Shown here: one piece after another, positions 33,842 to 41,744 of the stretch
Layout: each line of letters starts with the position of its first letter
Position numbering within the stretch: the first letter of the stretch is position 1
DNA from: Haliclona indistincta
Taxonomy: Eukaryota; Porifera; Demospongiae; Haplosclerida; Chalinidae
Direction of reading: 5' to 3'
Length of the DNA: 64,000 nucleotides
NCBI GenBank assembly: GCA_964017065.1
Contig: OZ024789.1
Location: forward strand, 12,099,669-12,163,668
Notes under the pieces: generated by a model
What the model was told of the DNA's origin: nothing
The model's database searches: none
What the model saw: only the letters and a program-made list of their open reading frames with translations
Made by a program: the position numbers and the translations under genes

Positions 33842-34022
33842 GGAATGACTAAACGGGATCTTGAGCAGAATATTGGTACAATCGCTAAATCCGGTACAAC
33901 AGAGTTCATGGAGAAGCTACAACAAGCTTCATCACAATCGGCGGCAAGCGATCTGATTGGTCAATTCGGTGTTGGTTTCTACTCTTCATTCCTTGGTAAG
34001 AAAAAAGTCTTCATCACAGTGT
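33842..34022 (+). pseudogene. HSP90B1: GRP94 N-terminal exon inside an ANKLE2 intron
   Basis: Encodes [18 protein letters not shown] and [15 protein letters not shown], the conserved ATP-lid region of the HSP90 N-terminal domain in its GRP94 form. It has a proper acceptor (TTTGTTCTCAG) and donor (GTAAGA) and is fully open. Yet it lies in the same strand between two ANKLE2 exons whose phases match each other across it (ACA GG | T TCA). It has no neighbouring GRP94 exons. Either an exon-sized duplicate or a misjoined assembly. Confidence 0.85.
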
Positions 34023-34315
34023 AAGACACACACTTGACAAGATGAAACGCTAAATTCTTCCACAAACAATAATGCATTATTCAAGATTATGACATTATCG
34101 TGTTGGTTATACCATCATGTAGCTTTCCTCTCTGTTTCTCTCTCAGTTCATGTCCATGTAAGCTGGATCGTGATGTATTCCTAGCGCTAGGTGACCTCAC
34201 AGCCATCAACCCATCCATCTATCCTCATGTCCATACCTGGACTCAACTCATACTGTCTCACACTGGTACTCATGAAGGATACTAAACCACTCATCGTGAG
34301 TCACTCTCTCACTTG

Positions 34316-34317
<2 letters not shown>

Positions 34318-34373
<56 letters not shown>

Positions 34374-34487
34374 GACAGACATACATACACACACTCTCCC
34401 TCCCTCTCTCTCTATCTATCTCTCTCTCTCTCTCACTCCAGCTGTCTCTCTCTCTCTCCCTCCCTCCCTCCCTCCCTCCCTCCCTCC
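34318..34487. repeat. CA then CT/CCCT microsatellite up to the gap
   Basis: (CA)n at 34318-34370, then CT and CCCT repeats that run into the N gap. Low-complexity DNA probably caused the assembly break. Confidence 0.95.
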
Positions 34488-34687
34488 NNNNNNNNNNNNN
34501 NNNNNNNNNNNNNNNNNNNNNNNNNNNNNNNNNNNNNNNNNNNNNNNNNNNNNNNNNNNNNNNNNNNNNNNNNNNNNNNNNNNNNNNNNNNNNNNNNNNN
34601 NNNNNNNNNNNNNNNNNNNNNNNNNNNNNNNNNNNNNNNNNNNNNNNNNNNNNNNNNNNNNNNNNNNNNNNNNNNNNNNNNNNNNNN
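34488..34687. other. Assembly gap, exactly 200 N
   Basis: Second placeholder gap of 200 N. It lies between simple repeats after ANKLE2 and a GRP94 fragment. True size and adjacency are unknown. Confidence 0.99.
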
Positions 34688-34941
34688 AGATCAATCCTCG
34701 CCATCCTCTTGTCAAGGAGTTACAGCGTCGTGTTGAGAAGGATGAGAGCGATGAGACAACTGTTGATCTTGCTCGAGTGATGTTTGACACCGCCATATTA
34801 AGATCAGGCTACACTCTGCCGAACTCAAGCTCTTTCGCTGGTCGTATTGAGAGAATGCTTCGACTGAGTGTAGGCGTGGACTCTGATGCACCTGTAAGCT
34901 CCTCCCACTGTCACTAACCTCACCTTCCCACTATCACAGGT
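34688..34941 (+). pseudogene. HSP90B1: GRP94 exon 7 fragment
   Basis: Nearly identical to 53986-54239: [31 protein letters not shown], then the GTAAGC donor and the following intron through CACTATCACAGGTC. One change is GYTLPNS for GYTLPDS. At the start of the next exon the sequence switches abruptly to the 33-bp satellite, so the rest of the gene is missing. Fourth partial GRP94 copy in the window. Confidence 0.92.
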
Positions 34942-35338
34942 CGGTTATTAGTTAGCTTATACTTACTGGTCAGTGTATTATTAGTTAGCTAATACTTACT
35001 AGTCAGTGTATTATTAGCTAGCTTATACTTACTAGTCAGTGTATTATTAGTTAGCTTATACTAGTCAGTGTATTATTAGCTAGCTTATACTTACTAGTCA
35101 GTGTATTATTAGCTAGCTTATACTTACTAGTCAGTGTATTATTAGCTAGCTTATAGTTACTAGTCAGTGTATTATTAGCTAGCTTATAGTTACTAGTCAG
35201 TGTATTATTAGTTAGCTTATCCTTACTAGTCAGTGTATTATTAGTTAGCTAATACTTACTAGTCAGTGTATTATTAGCTAGCTTATACTTACTAGTCAGT
35301 GTATTATTAGCTAGCTTATACTAGTCAGTGTATTATTA
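34942..35338. repeat. 33-bp satellite, left part
   Basis: About 12 units of the same 33-bp repeat as 41745-49271 (words GCTAGCTTATACTTACTAG, TCAGTGTATTATTA). Starts inside a GRP94 exon boundary and is interrupted by the tyrosine-recombinase retrotransposon. Confidence 0.97.
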
Positions 35339-35700
35339 ATCTAAATTCCCTCACTTAGCAGCCCGCCCTCTTGGAGGGCGGAACCCTGTTGATGAATCAC
35401 CCTTAACCCCTATGAGTATCCCTTCTGAAGAAAACCCTTTTTCACTTACCTTTCTTCAACCCCATCGTTGAGGGGGTTGGCAGGTGCACACCCAAGGGCT
35501 CCCGGGAGGGCAGTCCAGTTAGCGAGTGCATAGCATTTATTTAGTTCTTTCAGTCCAACCTGCTGCATCATATAGCGCGATGGGAACCACCTCAGCTTTA
35601 GGTATGATGTGTAGCTGTCTAAATGTATAGTAACTGTATGGCGTAAGCTTTCAGGTTGTTGAAGGGGGAATAAGTGATGGTGCTGCGCACCGGACGGCCC
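35339..35700 (-). repeat. Terminal repeat B2 of the YR retrotransposon
   Basis: 362 bp, practically identical to B1 at 36041-36402 (starts ATCTAAATTCCCTCACTTAG, ends CACCGGACGGCCC). Contains a hairpin-like CCCGCCCTCTTGGAGGGCGG. Both copies carry an open minus-strand frame (35446-35802 and 36148-36417) with YMMQQVGLKELNK and a shared C-terminus NPLNDGVEER. Confidence 0.93.
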
Positions 35701-35877
35701 TACCCTCCGAGCTATGTTGGGCCCACGGAGACCCCAGGGTGTGCTATCACGCCCAGGGGGAGAGGTAAACCTCCTCCTCCCGGACGGAGAATAATCATAC
35801 ATGAGTTACTCTACCTAACTTAACTACTATTGAAGTTATGATACCTATGCTACAGAGCACAGGGGAGGGTGGGGTGG

Positions 35878-36040
35878 GAGCGTAGCGAATGCTTTGCTGC
35901 TGCTCGCTTTCTGGCGCGGACTACGTTGCATGTGCTAACCTACTGCGCATGCTCCAATTCCCCCCCCCATGCCCCCAACAGGCGAAGTCCCGGGTTTACA
36001 TTAACTCCATTTAAACGTGATACTTATTAAATGACATTTA
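35878..36040 (-). repeat. Repeat A2 of the YR retrotransposon
   Basis: 163 bp identical in layout to A1 at 41582-41744 (GAGCGTAGCGAATGCTTTGC to ACTTATTAAATGACATTTA). Includes a C8 run that is present in both copies. Abuts B1 directly at 36040/36041. Confidence 0.93.
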
Positions 36041-36402
36041 ATCTAAATTCCCTCACTTAGCAGCCCGCCCTCTTGGAGGGCGGAACCCTGTTGATGAATC
36101 ACCCTTAACCCCTATGAGTATCCCTTCTGAAGAAAACCCTTTTTCACTTACCTTTCTTCAACCCCATCGTTGAGGGGGTTGGCAGGTGCACACCCAAGGG
36201 CTCCCGGGAGGGCAGTCCGGTTAGCGAGTGCATAGCATTTATTTAGTTCTTTCAGTCCAACCTGCTGCATCATATAGCGCGATGGGAACCACCTCAGCTT
36301 TAGGTATGATGTGTAGCTGTCTAAATGTATAGTAACTGTATGGCGTAAGCTTTCAGGTTGTTGAAGGGGGAATAAGTGATGGTGCTGCGCACCGGACGGC
36401 CC
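36041..36402 (-). repeat. Repeat B1 of the YR retrotransposon
   Basis: Internal copy of the 362-bp B repeat, between the recombinase frame and A2. Differs from B2 by single bases such as CAGTCCGG/CAGTCCAG. Confidence 0.93.
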
Positions 36403-36597
36403 ACCCGAGCGAGTCACCCCAGGTGGCGAAACTTGGGACTCCCTTCAATAATGTACCTGTAACTACCGTACCCTATCCCCCCAATGTCAAAAAAAAATGA
36501 ATAACCATAACTCTGATTCTGGGTACAGGACATAGTGGAGGTGACAGAACCAGTGTTGTATGCACACATCTATTAAATGTGATATAATGGAATTGAG

Positions 36598-37473
36598 TCA
36601 GCGGGAGTGCTTGTGCTTGTCTTTAGGATGCTTGGGGAGAATACTGCGGTCCTGGATAGCGGCTGGCGCAGCGAGAGTTGATGATACTTTGGCTAGTTGA
36701 CTCCTCGGCGTTCGTATGTATCTGTGGTAAGCGTCCGATTCCCAACGGCCTAACATCTTTATCATGGAGTCTTCCAGACCTCTCCTGGCTGCAGCAGTTG
36801 CCGCCCCAATGCGGAAGCTGTGACCACTAAATGAAGATTCGTCCTCTTGGATGTTAGCTTGGGATAGTGCTTCCCGTAGAGCCGAGACCAGTCGTTGCCT
36901 GGTGAGCGGACGGCCATCCTGGAAATGGAGCAGCGGGCCCTGACCGCTCCCTCGGGCGGCCAGGAAGGAGACCATTGCAGATACGGGGCAGAGCTGACGG
37001 TCGGTCTTGCCCAAGAAAATGTTGACTCCCTGCCTGAATGGGTCTGTCTTGCTGCACTTGATTCTCACCCTCACCACTGATGGGGATTGCCGGCTATCTA
37101 CTGCTATATCGCTGAACGTTAGGTGGGTGTCTGGGTCGAACGCCGTGTCAGATGGGATCGTGAATTCCCCTGCCCTTAGAAATCCAAAGAAACCTAGCGT
37201 GAATGCAGCCCACAGCATCAGTTTGTCGAACGGCAGTGGTGACTGACTCAGCCAGGTAGCTTGAATCTTTTCGAGAATTTCTGGCGTGATTGGTAGGCGG
37301 GGACGAGTTTGCGATGACTTGGACTGATCTCTCTTGATCCCTTTAAGGACGTAAGCTAATCTGGGCCATTGGGCGCCTGCGAATGGATCAGCCAGACCAG
37401 CTGTGATTTGGAGGTGTCTAGCCGCAGAGAGGTAGCACTTTATCGAAGAGTGTTTGATCCCTTCCATAGCCAA
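36598..37473 (-). CDS. Tyrosine recombinase of the YR retrotransposon
   Basis: 291 codons from ATG 37473. Catalytic set: R100 in FGFLRAGEF, K142 in CSKTDPF, H218 and R221 in SGHSFRIG, W244 in LGRWESDAY, and the likely nucleophile Y252 in HRYIRT (Y249 is the alternative). This enzyme replaces an integrase in DIRS/Ngaro/PAT elements and would insert a circular cDNA by site-specific recombination. The frame stays open well upstream of this ATG, through AKTYLSAKRRY and LDLQSLETAVSNYYSKG, which is the expected N-terminal SAM-like part. It overlaps the end of the RT frame (stop at 37593) in another frame. True expression therefore probably uses a frameshift or an upstream non-ATG start. Confidence 0.92.
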   Translation of the reverse strand: MAMEGIKHSSIKCYLSAARHLQITAGLADPFAGAQWPRLAYVLKGIKRDQSKSSQTRPRLPITPEILEKIQATWLSQSPLPFDKLMLWAAFTLGFFGFLRAGEFTIPSDTAFDPDTHLTFSDIAVDSRQSPSVVRVRIKCSKTDPFRQGVNIFLGKTDRQLCPVSAMVSFLAARGSGQGPLLHFQDGRPLTRQRLVSALREALSQANIQEDESSFSGHSFRIGAATAAARRGLEDSMIKMLGRWESDAYHRYIRTPRSQLAKVSSTLAAPAAIQDRSILPKHPKDKHKHSR

Positions 37474-37592
37474 GCTTGAAACAAACCTGCACAGTGTTGA
37501 CTCTGACAGAGGGGTGGTCGGGAGACTCCATGACGAACAGAACTTAGAGTATCTCCTCTTGGCAGAGAGGTAGGTCTTGGCTGTCGAGTCCG

Positions 37593-39389
37593 CTATGCCC
37601 TTGGAATAGTAGTTGGAAACAGCTGTCTCCAGCGACTGGAGGTCCAGTCGGGCCTCTCTAGGACTAACAGTTGGAATACTTCCTGAGGGATTGGAGTCGG
37701 GATGGGACTTGGGGGAGCCTGTGAAAGGGATTCAAAGAATGTCATGAGGTCATTGCGTGAAAGCGCATCGGCTGCTGTGTTGCTGGCCCCTGTCACGTGC
37801 AGAGCTGATAGTGAAATGTCGTAATGAGCTAGGTAGAATGCCAAGCAGCGGAGAAGTTGAGCTAGAGCTGGGTCCTTTGCTGACCCCTTGTTCAACACGC
37901 GAACGACTGCTTCATTATCGCAGTGACATGTTACATGTGCTAGGCGCCAATTCTTGCCCCAAACAGCTACTGCTACCACTATGGGGATTAGCTCCAATGT
38001 TGCGATGTTCGCAGATCGTAGTGAGGTTGGCCACTGCAGCTGAAACCATTGTCTTCCCCAGAAGGCACCTCCACCCCAAGAGCCTGATGCGTCTGAAGTT
38101 AGCGAGATCTGAGTCTGGGCCATTGGGATGATGCTGATTCCATTCCACCTTGATAAAAAAAGGTGCCACCATAGGATGTCTGAGCGAGAGGGCGCGTGGA
38201 GTCTGAGATTAAAATGGTCGTGACGTACTGATTTGGCCCGGTCGATGAGATGGCGTACGAATGGGCGGCCCGGACGGACTACGGCTGCTGCGTGCTGAAG
38301 AGAGCCGACTAGGGAGAGTAGGTCTCTCTTTATGCAGACCCTCCTGTCCAGCCATCTGACTAGCTCCATCCTCAGACGTTGAAGTTTGTCGTCCGGTAGA
38401 CGGAGCTCCCCACGTTCTGAGTCGAAGGTCAGGCCTAAGAATGACAGCACTGTTGACGGCGCTTCTATTTTTTGAGGAGACACTGGGATACCTAGGTCAG
38501 CGCAGGTTTGTAGTGCCGTTGTTAGGTCTGCATCGCAGGAGTCTGACCCGCTGGGTCCCACGAATAGGAAGTCATCTAGGTAGTGGATGGCGTACCTCAC
38601 TCCTCTGGTAGCCATCACCCAGAGCAGAGCGTCTGCTGTGGCCGAGAAGATCTTAGGAGCAGATCTTAAACCGAATGGAAGGGCTGCTTCCATAAAGGTG
38701 GCATTTCTGTGCTTGAGAGTCAGTAGAGGTCTGTCATCTGGGTGCACAGGAACTGTCCTGTAGGCATTCTTTAGGTCCAGCTTTGCAAGGAGACAGCCAC
38801 GCCCGAGCTCCTGTACCATGGCTATGGCCTCATCGATGCCTGCATAGTGGATTGAGGACGCGTCTCTGTCTATGCCATCGTTTACGCTGTGGTCCTTTGG
38901 GGAAGAGAGGTCAAATATCAGCCGCCACTTGTTAGCTCTGTGCTTTTTGGGGATGACCCCCATGGGGCTCACTTGAGCCCGATGAAGCGGTGCTGCTAGG
39001 GGACCCAGTATCCTGCCAGACACGATTTCCTCTTCTAAATATTCATCAATAATCTCTGGGTGTTCCGCTGCTGAGCGCATGTTACGGTGTGAGGACCTTA
39101 GGGTGACTTTTTGGCGGTTGAAGCCGATTCTGAAGCCCTCCGTGAATCCTCCTAGCAGGTAGGAGGATAGCCGCTGATCCGGGAAGTCCGCCATCGCCCA
39201 CTTCCATGCTTCCCGGTTGACTGGGGTGACCACTTGGGATAATGGATGAGCGAGTGGGCTATGGTTATCGGTGGGGATGCAGGTGTCCAGGGCCAGTAAG
39301 TCTTTCATGTAGCGGTATCTGCCATACTGGATATTGCAGGCTCTTAGCATGGACGGGGTGACCACTGTGGTGAGAGGAAGACAAGACAC
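37593..39389 (-). CDS. Reverse transcriptase / RNase H of the YR retrotransposon
   Basis: 598 codons. Reverse transcriptase core with LLAKLDLKNAYRTVPVHPDD (first catalytic D near 205), LPFGLRSAPKIFSA and IHYLDDFLF (YLDD at 270-273). RNase H follows with TSDASGSWGGG (D433), ATLELIPI (E466), HCDNEAVV (D491) and AADALSRND (D541), so all four acidic residues are present. The N-terminal part has FPDQRLSSYLLGGFTEGFRIGF, a segment typical of DIRS-like polymerases. It copies element RNA into DNA. Upstream it follows the Gag frames after about 280 bp; downstream it overlaps the recombinase frame. Confidence 0.95.
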   Translation of the reverse strand: MSCLPLTTVVTPSMLRACNIQYGRYRYMKDLLALDTCIPTDNHSPLAHPLSQVVTPVNREAWKWAMADFPDQRLSSYLLGGFTEGFRIGFNRQKVTLRSSHRNMRSAAEHPEIIDEYLEEEIVSGRILGPLAAPLHRAQVSPMGVIPKKHRANKWRLIFDLSSPKDHSVNDGIDRDASSIHYAGIDEAIAMVQELGRGCLLAKLDLKNAYRTVPVHPDDRPLLTLKHRNATFMEAALPFGLRSAPKIFSATADALLWVMATRGVRYAIHYLDDFLFVGPSGSDSCDADLTTALQTCADLGIPVSPQKIEAPSTVLSFLGLTFDSERGELRLPDDKLQRLRMELVRWLDRRVCIKRDLLSLVGSLQHAAAVVRPGRPFVRHLIDRAKSVRHDHFNLRLHAPSRSDILWWHLFLSRWNGISIIPMAQTQISLTSDASGSWGGGAFWGRQWFQLQWPTSLRSANIATLELIPIVVAVAVWGKNWRLAHVTCHCDNEAVVRVLNKGSAKDPALAQLLRCLAFYLAHYDISLSALHVTGASNTAADALSRNDLMTFFESLSQAPPSPIPTPIPQEVFQLLVLERPDWTSSRWRQLFPTTIPRA

Positions 39390-39673
39390 AAATACATTTG
39401 GTACTGAACTGCGCAGGCTTGTGAGCTCTGCCCCCTGTGGCGCTATTATTCACTTCATAAATTATATAAATTAATTATTATTGATCCAACACAGGGTGCA
39501 GAATTATGACAGAACATAATCAAGTTTAGTCAGCGCATTCTCTGCCATGGTGCAATGGCTATAGATGGGATAGTGAGCGGTTATACATGGGATAAATACA
39601 AATGCCGCTATACATGGGTTTCAGCGAGAGATCTCCTGTCCTTCCACTACGTGCCCGTGGTAGCAGTGGTGTC

Positions 39674-40732
39674 TTACTGGTTAGAGTGTTGACGACGCCC
39701 CGCGGCTCTTTTATAGAAAGAGTCCTGTTCCGTCTTGGGGCATTCTGATGCACGGTGCTCCCCTGGGCAGGTTGCACAAGTGTGGCGGTACCTGCACACC
39801 TCTCTGGTGCACTCTCCCCTGTTCCACTGAATGCATATGGGGGACGAGCCTGATAGATACTTTTGGCGAGATTTGTGATGGGAGAGTGGGGTGGAAGGTG
39901 CCACCATGGACGGTGGGCGGGGTTCCGGGCGACTGTGGCTCATCAGGGCTTTTAGTGCGCATGAGTCTGCTTCATGGTCCACTCCACCGCAGAGGCGACA
40001 TTGGCGACCATCTCTGTCCCTGCCTCCCACCAGATATGTGGCATGCAGGGAGGCGTCTAGCCTTGACCAGTCCATCCGCGCTTCTGGGCAGGCGGGGTCC
40101 TGATCGCCAACTGCAGCATGTTGGCGGAATAAGGTGTCGTAGTCGCTCCAGCCTCTTCCCCCATTCCTGCGTGCCTCAGATATCAGTAGGCACATATAAG
40201 CTAACCTATCCTTGATCAGGTGCGGATGTGAAACCGCCAAAACCGCTAGGTACTGGCTAAAGCAGTACGCCCAGGCCGCGATGTTTGGAATGTCCCTCAG
40301 TTTTGGGCGTTGGCTGGGTGGTACGCCAGTGAACGCTGCTCGGTCTATTGCCTCCAGCTTCTTTATCAGCTCAACATTATCTGGCAGGAATTCCTTGAGT
40401 TCGATGAACTGCAGCGACTGAATTTTTGTGACCAGCTTTGCTGGTATAATTGGGATTGATGAAGAAAGACGGAATGGCAGAGCTTTCGGGCGAGGAGTAG
40501 TGTTGTCAGTGGCGCCATTTGCCGGCTGCTGTTCCTCCTGGTCAATGATGGCGACGCCTGCTAATGCCCTGACCTGGGATGCTGTGGGTAGGTAGGAGAG
40601 AAGCGACGTCACAGTTGGCATGGGGGCATGGTAGTAGGAGGACATTAGGGGGCGTGACTGGGTAGCGACACGGGTGTCAGGTTTAAGCGGGGAACCACTT
40701 GTGGGTGCCTTAGCGGAGCAAGCCCCTGCCAT
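39674..40732 (-). CDS. Gag-like zinc-knuckle protein of the YR retrotransposon
   Basis: 352 codons. The N-terminal half is proline/serine-rich, followed by a helical segment (ELKEFLPDNVELIKKLE, AWAYCFSQYLAVLAVSHP). The C-terminal half has zinc-binding clusters: CRLCGGVDHEADSC (CX2CX4HX4C knuckle), a CCCH-like segment CIQWNRGECTREVCRYRH, and CATCPGEHRASEC (second CX2CX4HX4C). Such clusters bind element RNA in the particle. The frame ends just before the RT frame region. Confidence 0.88.
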   Translation of the reverse strand: MAGACSAKAPTSGSPLKPDTRVATQSRPLMSSYYHAPMPTVTSLLSYLPTASQVRALAGVAIIDQEEQQPANGATDNTTPRPKALPFRLSSSIPIIPAKLVTKIQSLQFIELKEFLPDNVELIKKLEAIDRAAFTGVPPSQRPKLRDIPNIAAWAYCFSQYLAVLAVSHPHLIKDRLAYMCLLISEARRNGGRGWSDYDTLFRQHAAVGDQDPACPEARMDWSRLDASLHATYLVGGRDRDGRQCRLCGGVDHEADSCALKALMSHSRPEPRPPSMVAPSTPLSHHKSRQKYLSGSSPICIQWNRGECTREVCRYRHTCATCPGEHRASECPKTEQDSFYKRAAGRRQHSNQ

Positions 40733-40970
40733 GCCTGCTGTTTCCTTTGTGCCGCAGGGGGTGAACTAGAATGAGCGCGACAAGATGCTCGGGTTATAGC
40801 GCTTGTAAGCAGTGAGGGGATAGCGCAATCCGACCCCTAGCGCACTAGGCGGGCAGCCTGCCCATGGAGAGCTGCAGCGCAAGCTGGTGAGTAGCGCGTG
40901 AGGGAGAGCAGAGGGCTAATCTGGGGGGGGGGCGGGGGGGGACCGGGTTGCTGTTTTAGCGGCTATCGAC

Positions 40971-41549
40971 CTAAGCGGGATCGGACGCGCGGGCGCGGAT
41001 GGACTCAAGCAAGGCACACCCGGGCGCGGGCATCAAATACTGATTGCGCTTACAATAGTCATTGTACGTGTTGGAGTCCGTGAGGCGCACATATTCTGTC
41101 GCATTCCGCGCTATGGCGCGCCTAGTATGCTGTTCTTGGTCTCGTCGCGTTGTTTGCGAGTGAGGCGCCGTCGCATGCCCGGGTGTCCGATCCGTCCCCC
41201 GCCCGTGTAGTCGCCGATTTGAGGAGTGCTTAGGTAGCTGTGTGTGCTTAGTACCTTGACTAGGCTCATGCTGTGATTGAGATTGGGATGGGTTGGACTG
41301 CTGTTCTTGGTTGGTCCGCTGCCCTTGGTCGGACTGCTGCGGCCCCGAGTCGGAAGTGGTGTGTCTCGCTCGAGCGACTTCAGCCGCTCTTGTAACTTGC
41401 TCAACAATGCGGGGAAGTGCTGCGTCCAGTGCTCTCTCCACTGCAGTGTCTACGTCTAACTGGAAAGGATCCAGCCGACGGGACCAGTACGTGGACGGGT
41501 CTTCGTGCGAAGGGCCCGGCATCGAGTAGTAGTTGGGGGGGTAGCTCAT
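40971..41549 (-). CDS. First Gag-type frame of the YR retrotransposon
   Basis: 192 codons from the first ATG after repeat A1. Begins MSYPPNYYSMPGPSHEDP, then a short helical part (VDTAVERALDAALPRIVEQV), then a long Gln/Ser/Thr-rich disordered stretch, ending in YLMPAPGCALLESIRA. No catalytic motif. The position directly after the 5' repeat suggests a structural Gag subunit. It is in a different frame from the next Gag-like frame, with a G-rich tract (40922-40940) between them, so the two may be separate proteins or joined by frameshifting. Confidence 0.75.
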   Translation of the reverse strand: MSYPPNYYSMPGPSHEDPSTYWSRRLDPFQLDVDTAVERALDAALPRIVEQVTRAAEVARARHTTSDSGPQQSDQGQRTNQEQQSNPSQSQSQHEPSQGTKHTQLPKHSSNRRLHGRGTDRTPGHATAPHSQTTRRDQEQHTRRAIARNATEYVRLTDSNTYNDYCKRNQYLMPAPGCALLESIRARASDPA

Positions 41550-41581
41550 GGCAGCGATTAGTATTTGAGATTAGTAGAGAT

Positions 41582-41744
41582 GAGCGTAGCGAATGCTTTG
41601 CTGCTGCTCGCTTTCTGGCGCGGACTACGTTGCATGTGCTAACCTACTGCGCATGCTCCAATTCCCCCCCCCATGCCCCCAACAGGCGAAGTCCCGGGTT
41701 TACATTAACTCCATTTAAACGTGATACTTATTAAATGACATTTA
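41582..41744 (-). repeat. Repeat A1, outer 5' end of the YR retrotransposon
   Basis: 163-bp outer repeat matching A2. Its outer edge (ACATTTA) meets satellite sequence GCTAGCTTATAC with no duplication. It probably carries the promoter for the minus-strand transcript. Confidence 0.93.

Larger units (their letters stand above)
31418..34285 (+). pseudogene. ANKLE2: ANKLE2-like LEM/ankyrin gene with frame breaks (copy 1)
   Basis: The N-terminal LEM domain (LSDAELRELLTAYSI ... STRSLLIRKL, 31418-31564) is followed by pieces matching ANKLE2 in order. These are a region with SKAEAL and AVKSL (31690-31760), FADVVWDNPRHLITSGDTP (to 32201), an ankyrin exon (32595-32788, NDTPLHIASRFGYEEIV), WREYWEFLGCYCDLS (33239 on), and a C-terminal exon with CKLDRDVFLALGDL ending at 34285. 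ANKLE2 is a nuclear-envelope/ER protein needed for envelope reassembly after mitosis. Breaks: TGA at 31562 (2 bp longer than copy 2 there), frame changes near 31700-31750 and 31915, a phase clash entering 32595, and a frame change near 33410. It could be a pseudogene, a sequence with base errors, or a gene whose small exons I missed. Confidence 0.75.
35339..41744 (-). mobile_element. Complete Ngaro/PAT-type tyrosine-recombinase retrotransposon
   Basis: 6.4-kb element inside the 33-bp satellite. Read on the minus strand the order is A1 (41744-41582), two Gag-type frames, RT/RNase H, tyrosine recombinase, B1 (36402-36041), A2 (36040-35878), a 177-bp unique spacer, B2 (35700-35339). A1=A2 (163 bp) and B1=B2 (362 bp) are split direct repeats. 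The internal B1/A2 junction (GACATTTAATCTAAATTC on the plus strand) is exactly what joining the two outer ends would give, as expected for a circular intermediate. No target duplication: the satellite reads TATTATTA | element | GCTAGC. All frames are open, so the copy is probably recent. Confidence 0.92.

Noticed and set aside
33695..34736. HT/TH-repeat and Ser/Leu-rich frames around the CA and CT tracts
   Set aside because: Microsatellite translation, partly running through the N gap.
36895..40215. Plus-strand frames of 60-155 codons within the YR retrotransposon
   Set aside because: Antisense shadows of the intact minus-strand Gag, RT and recombinase frames.
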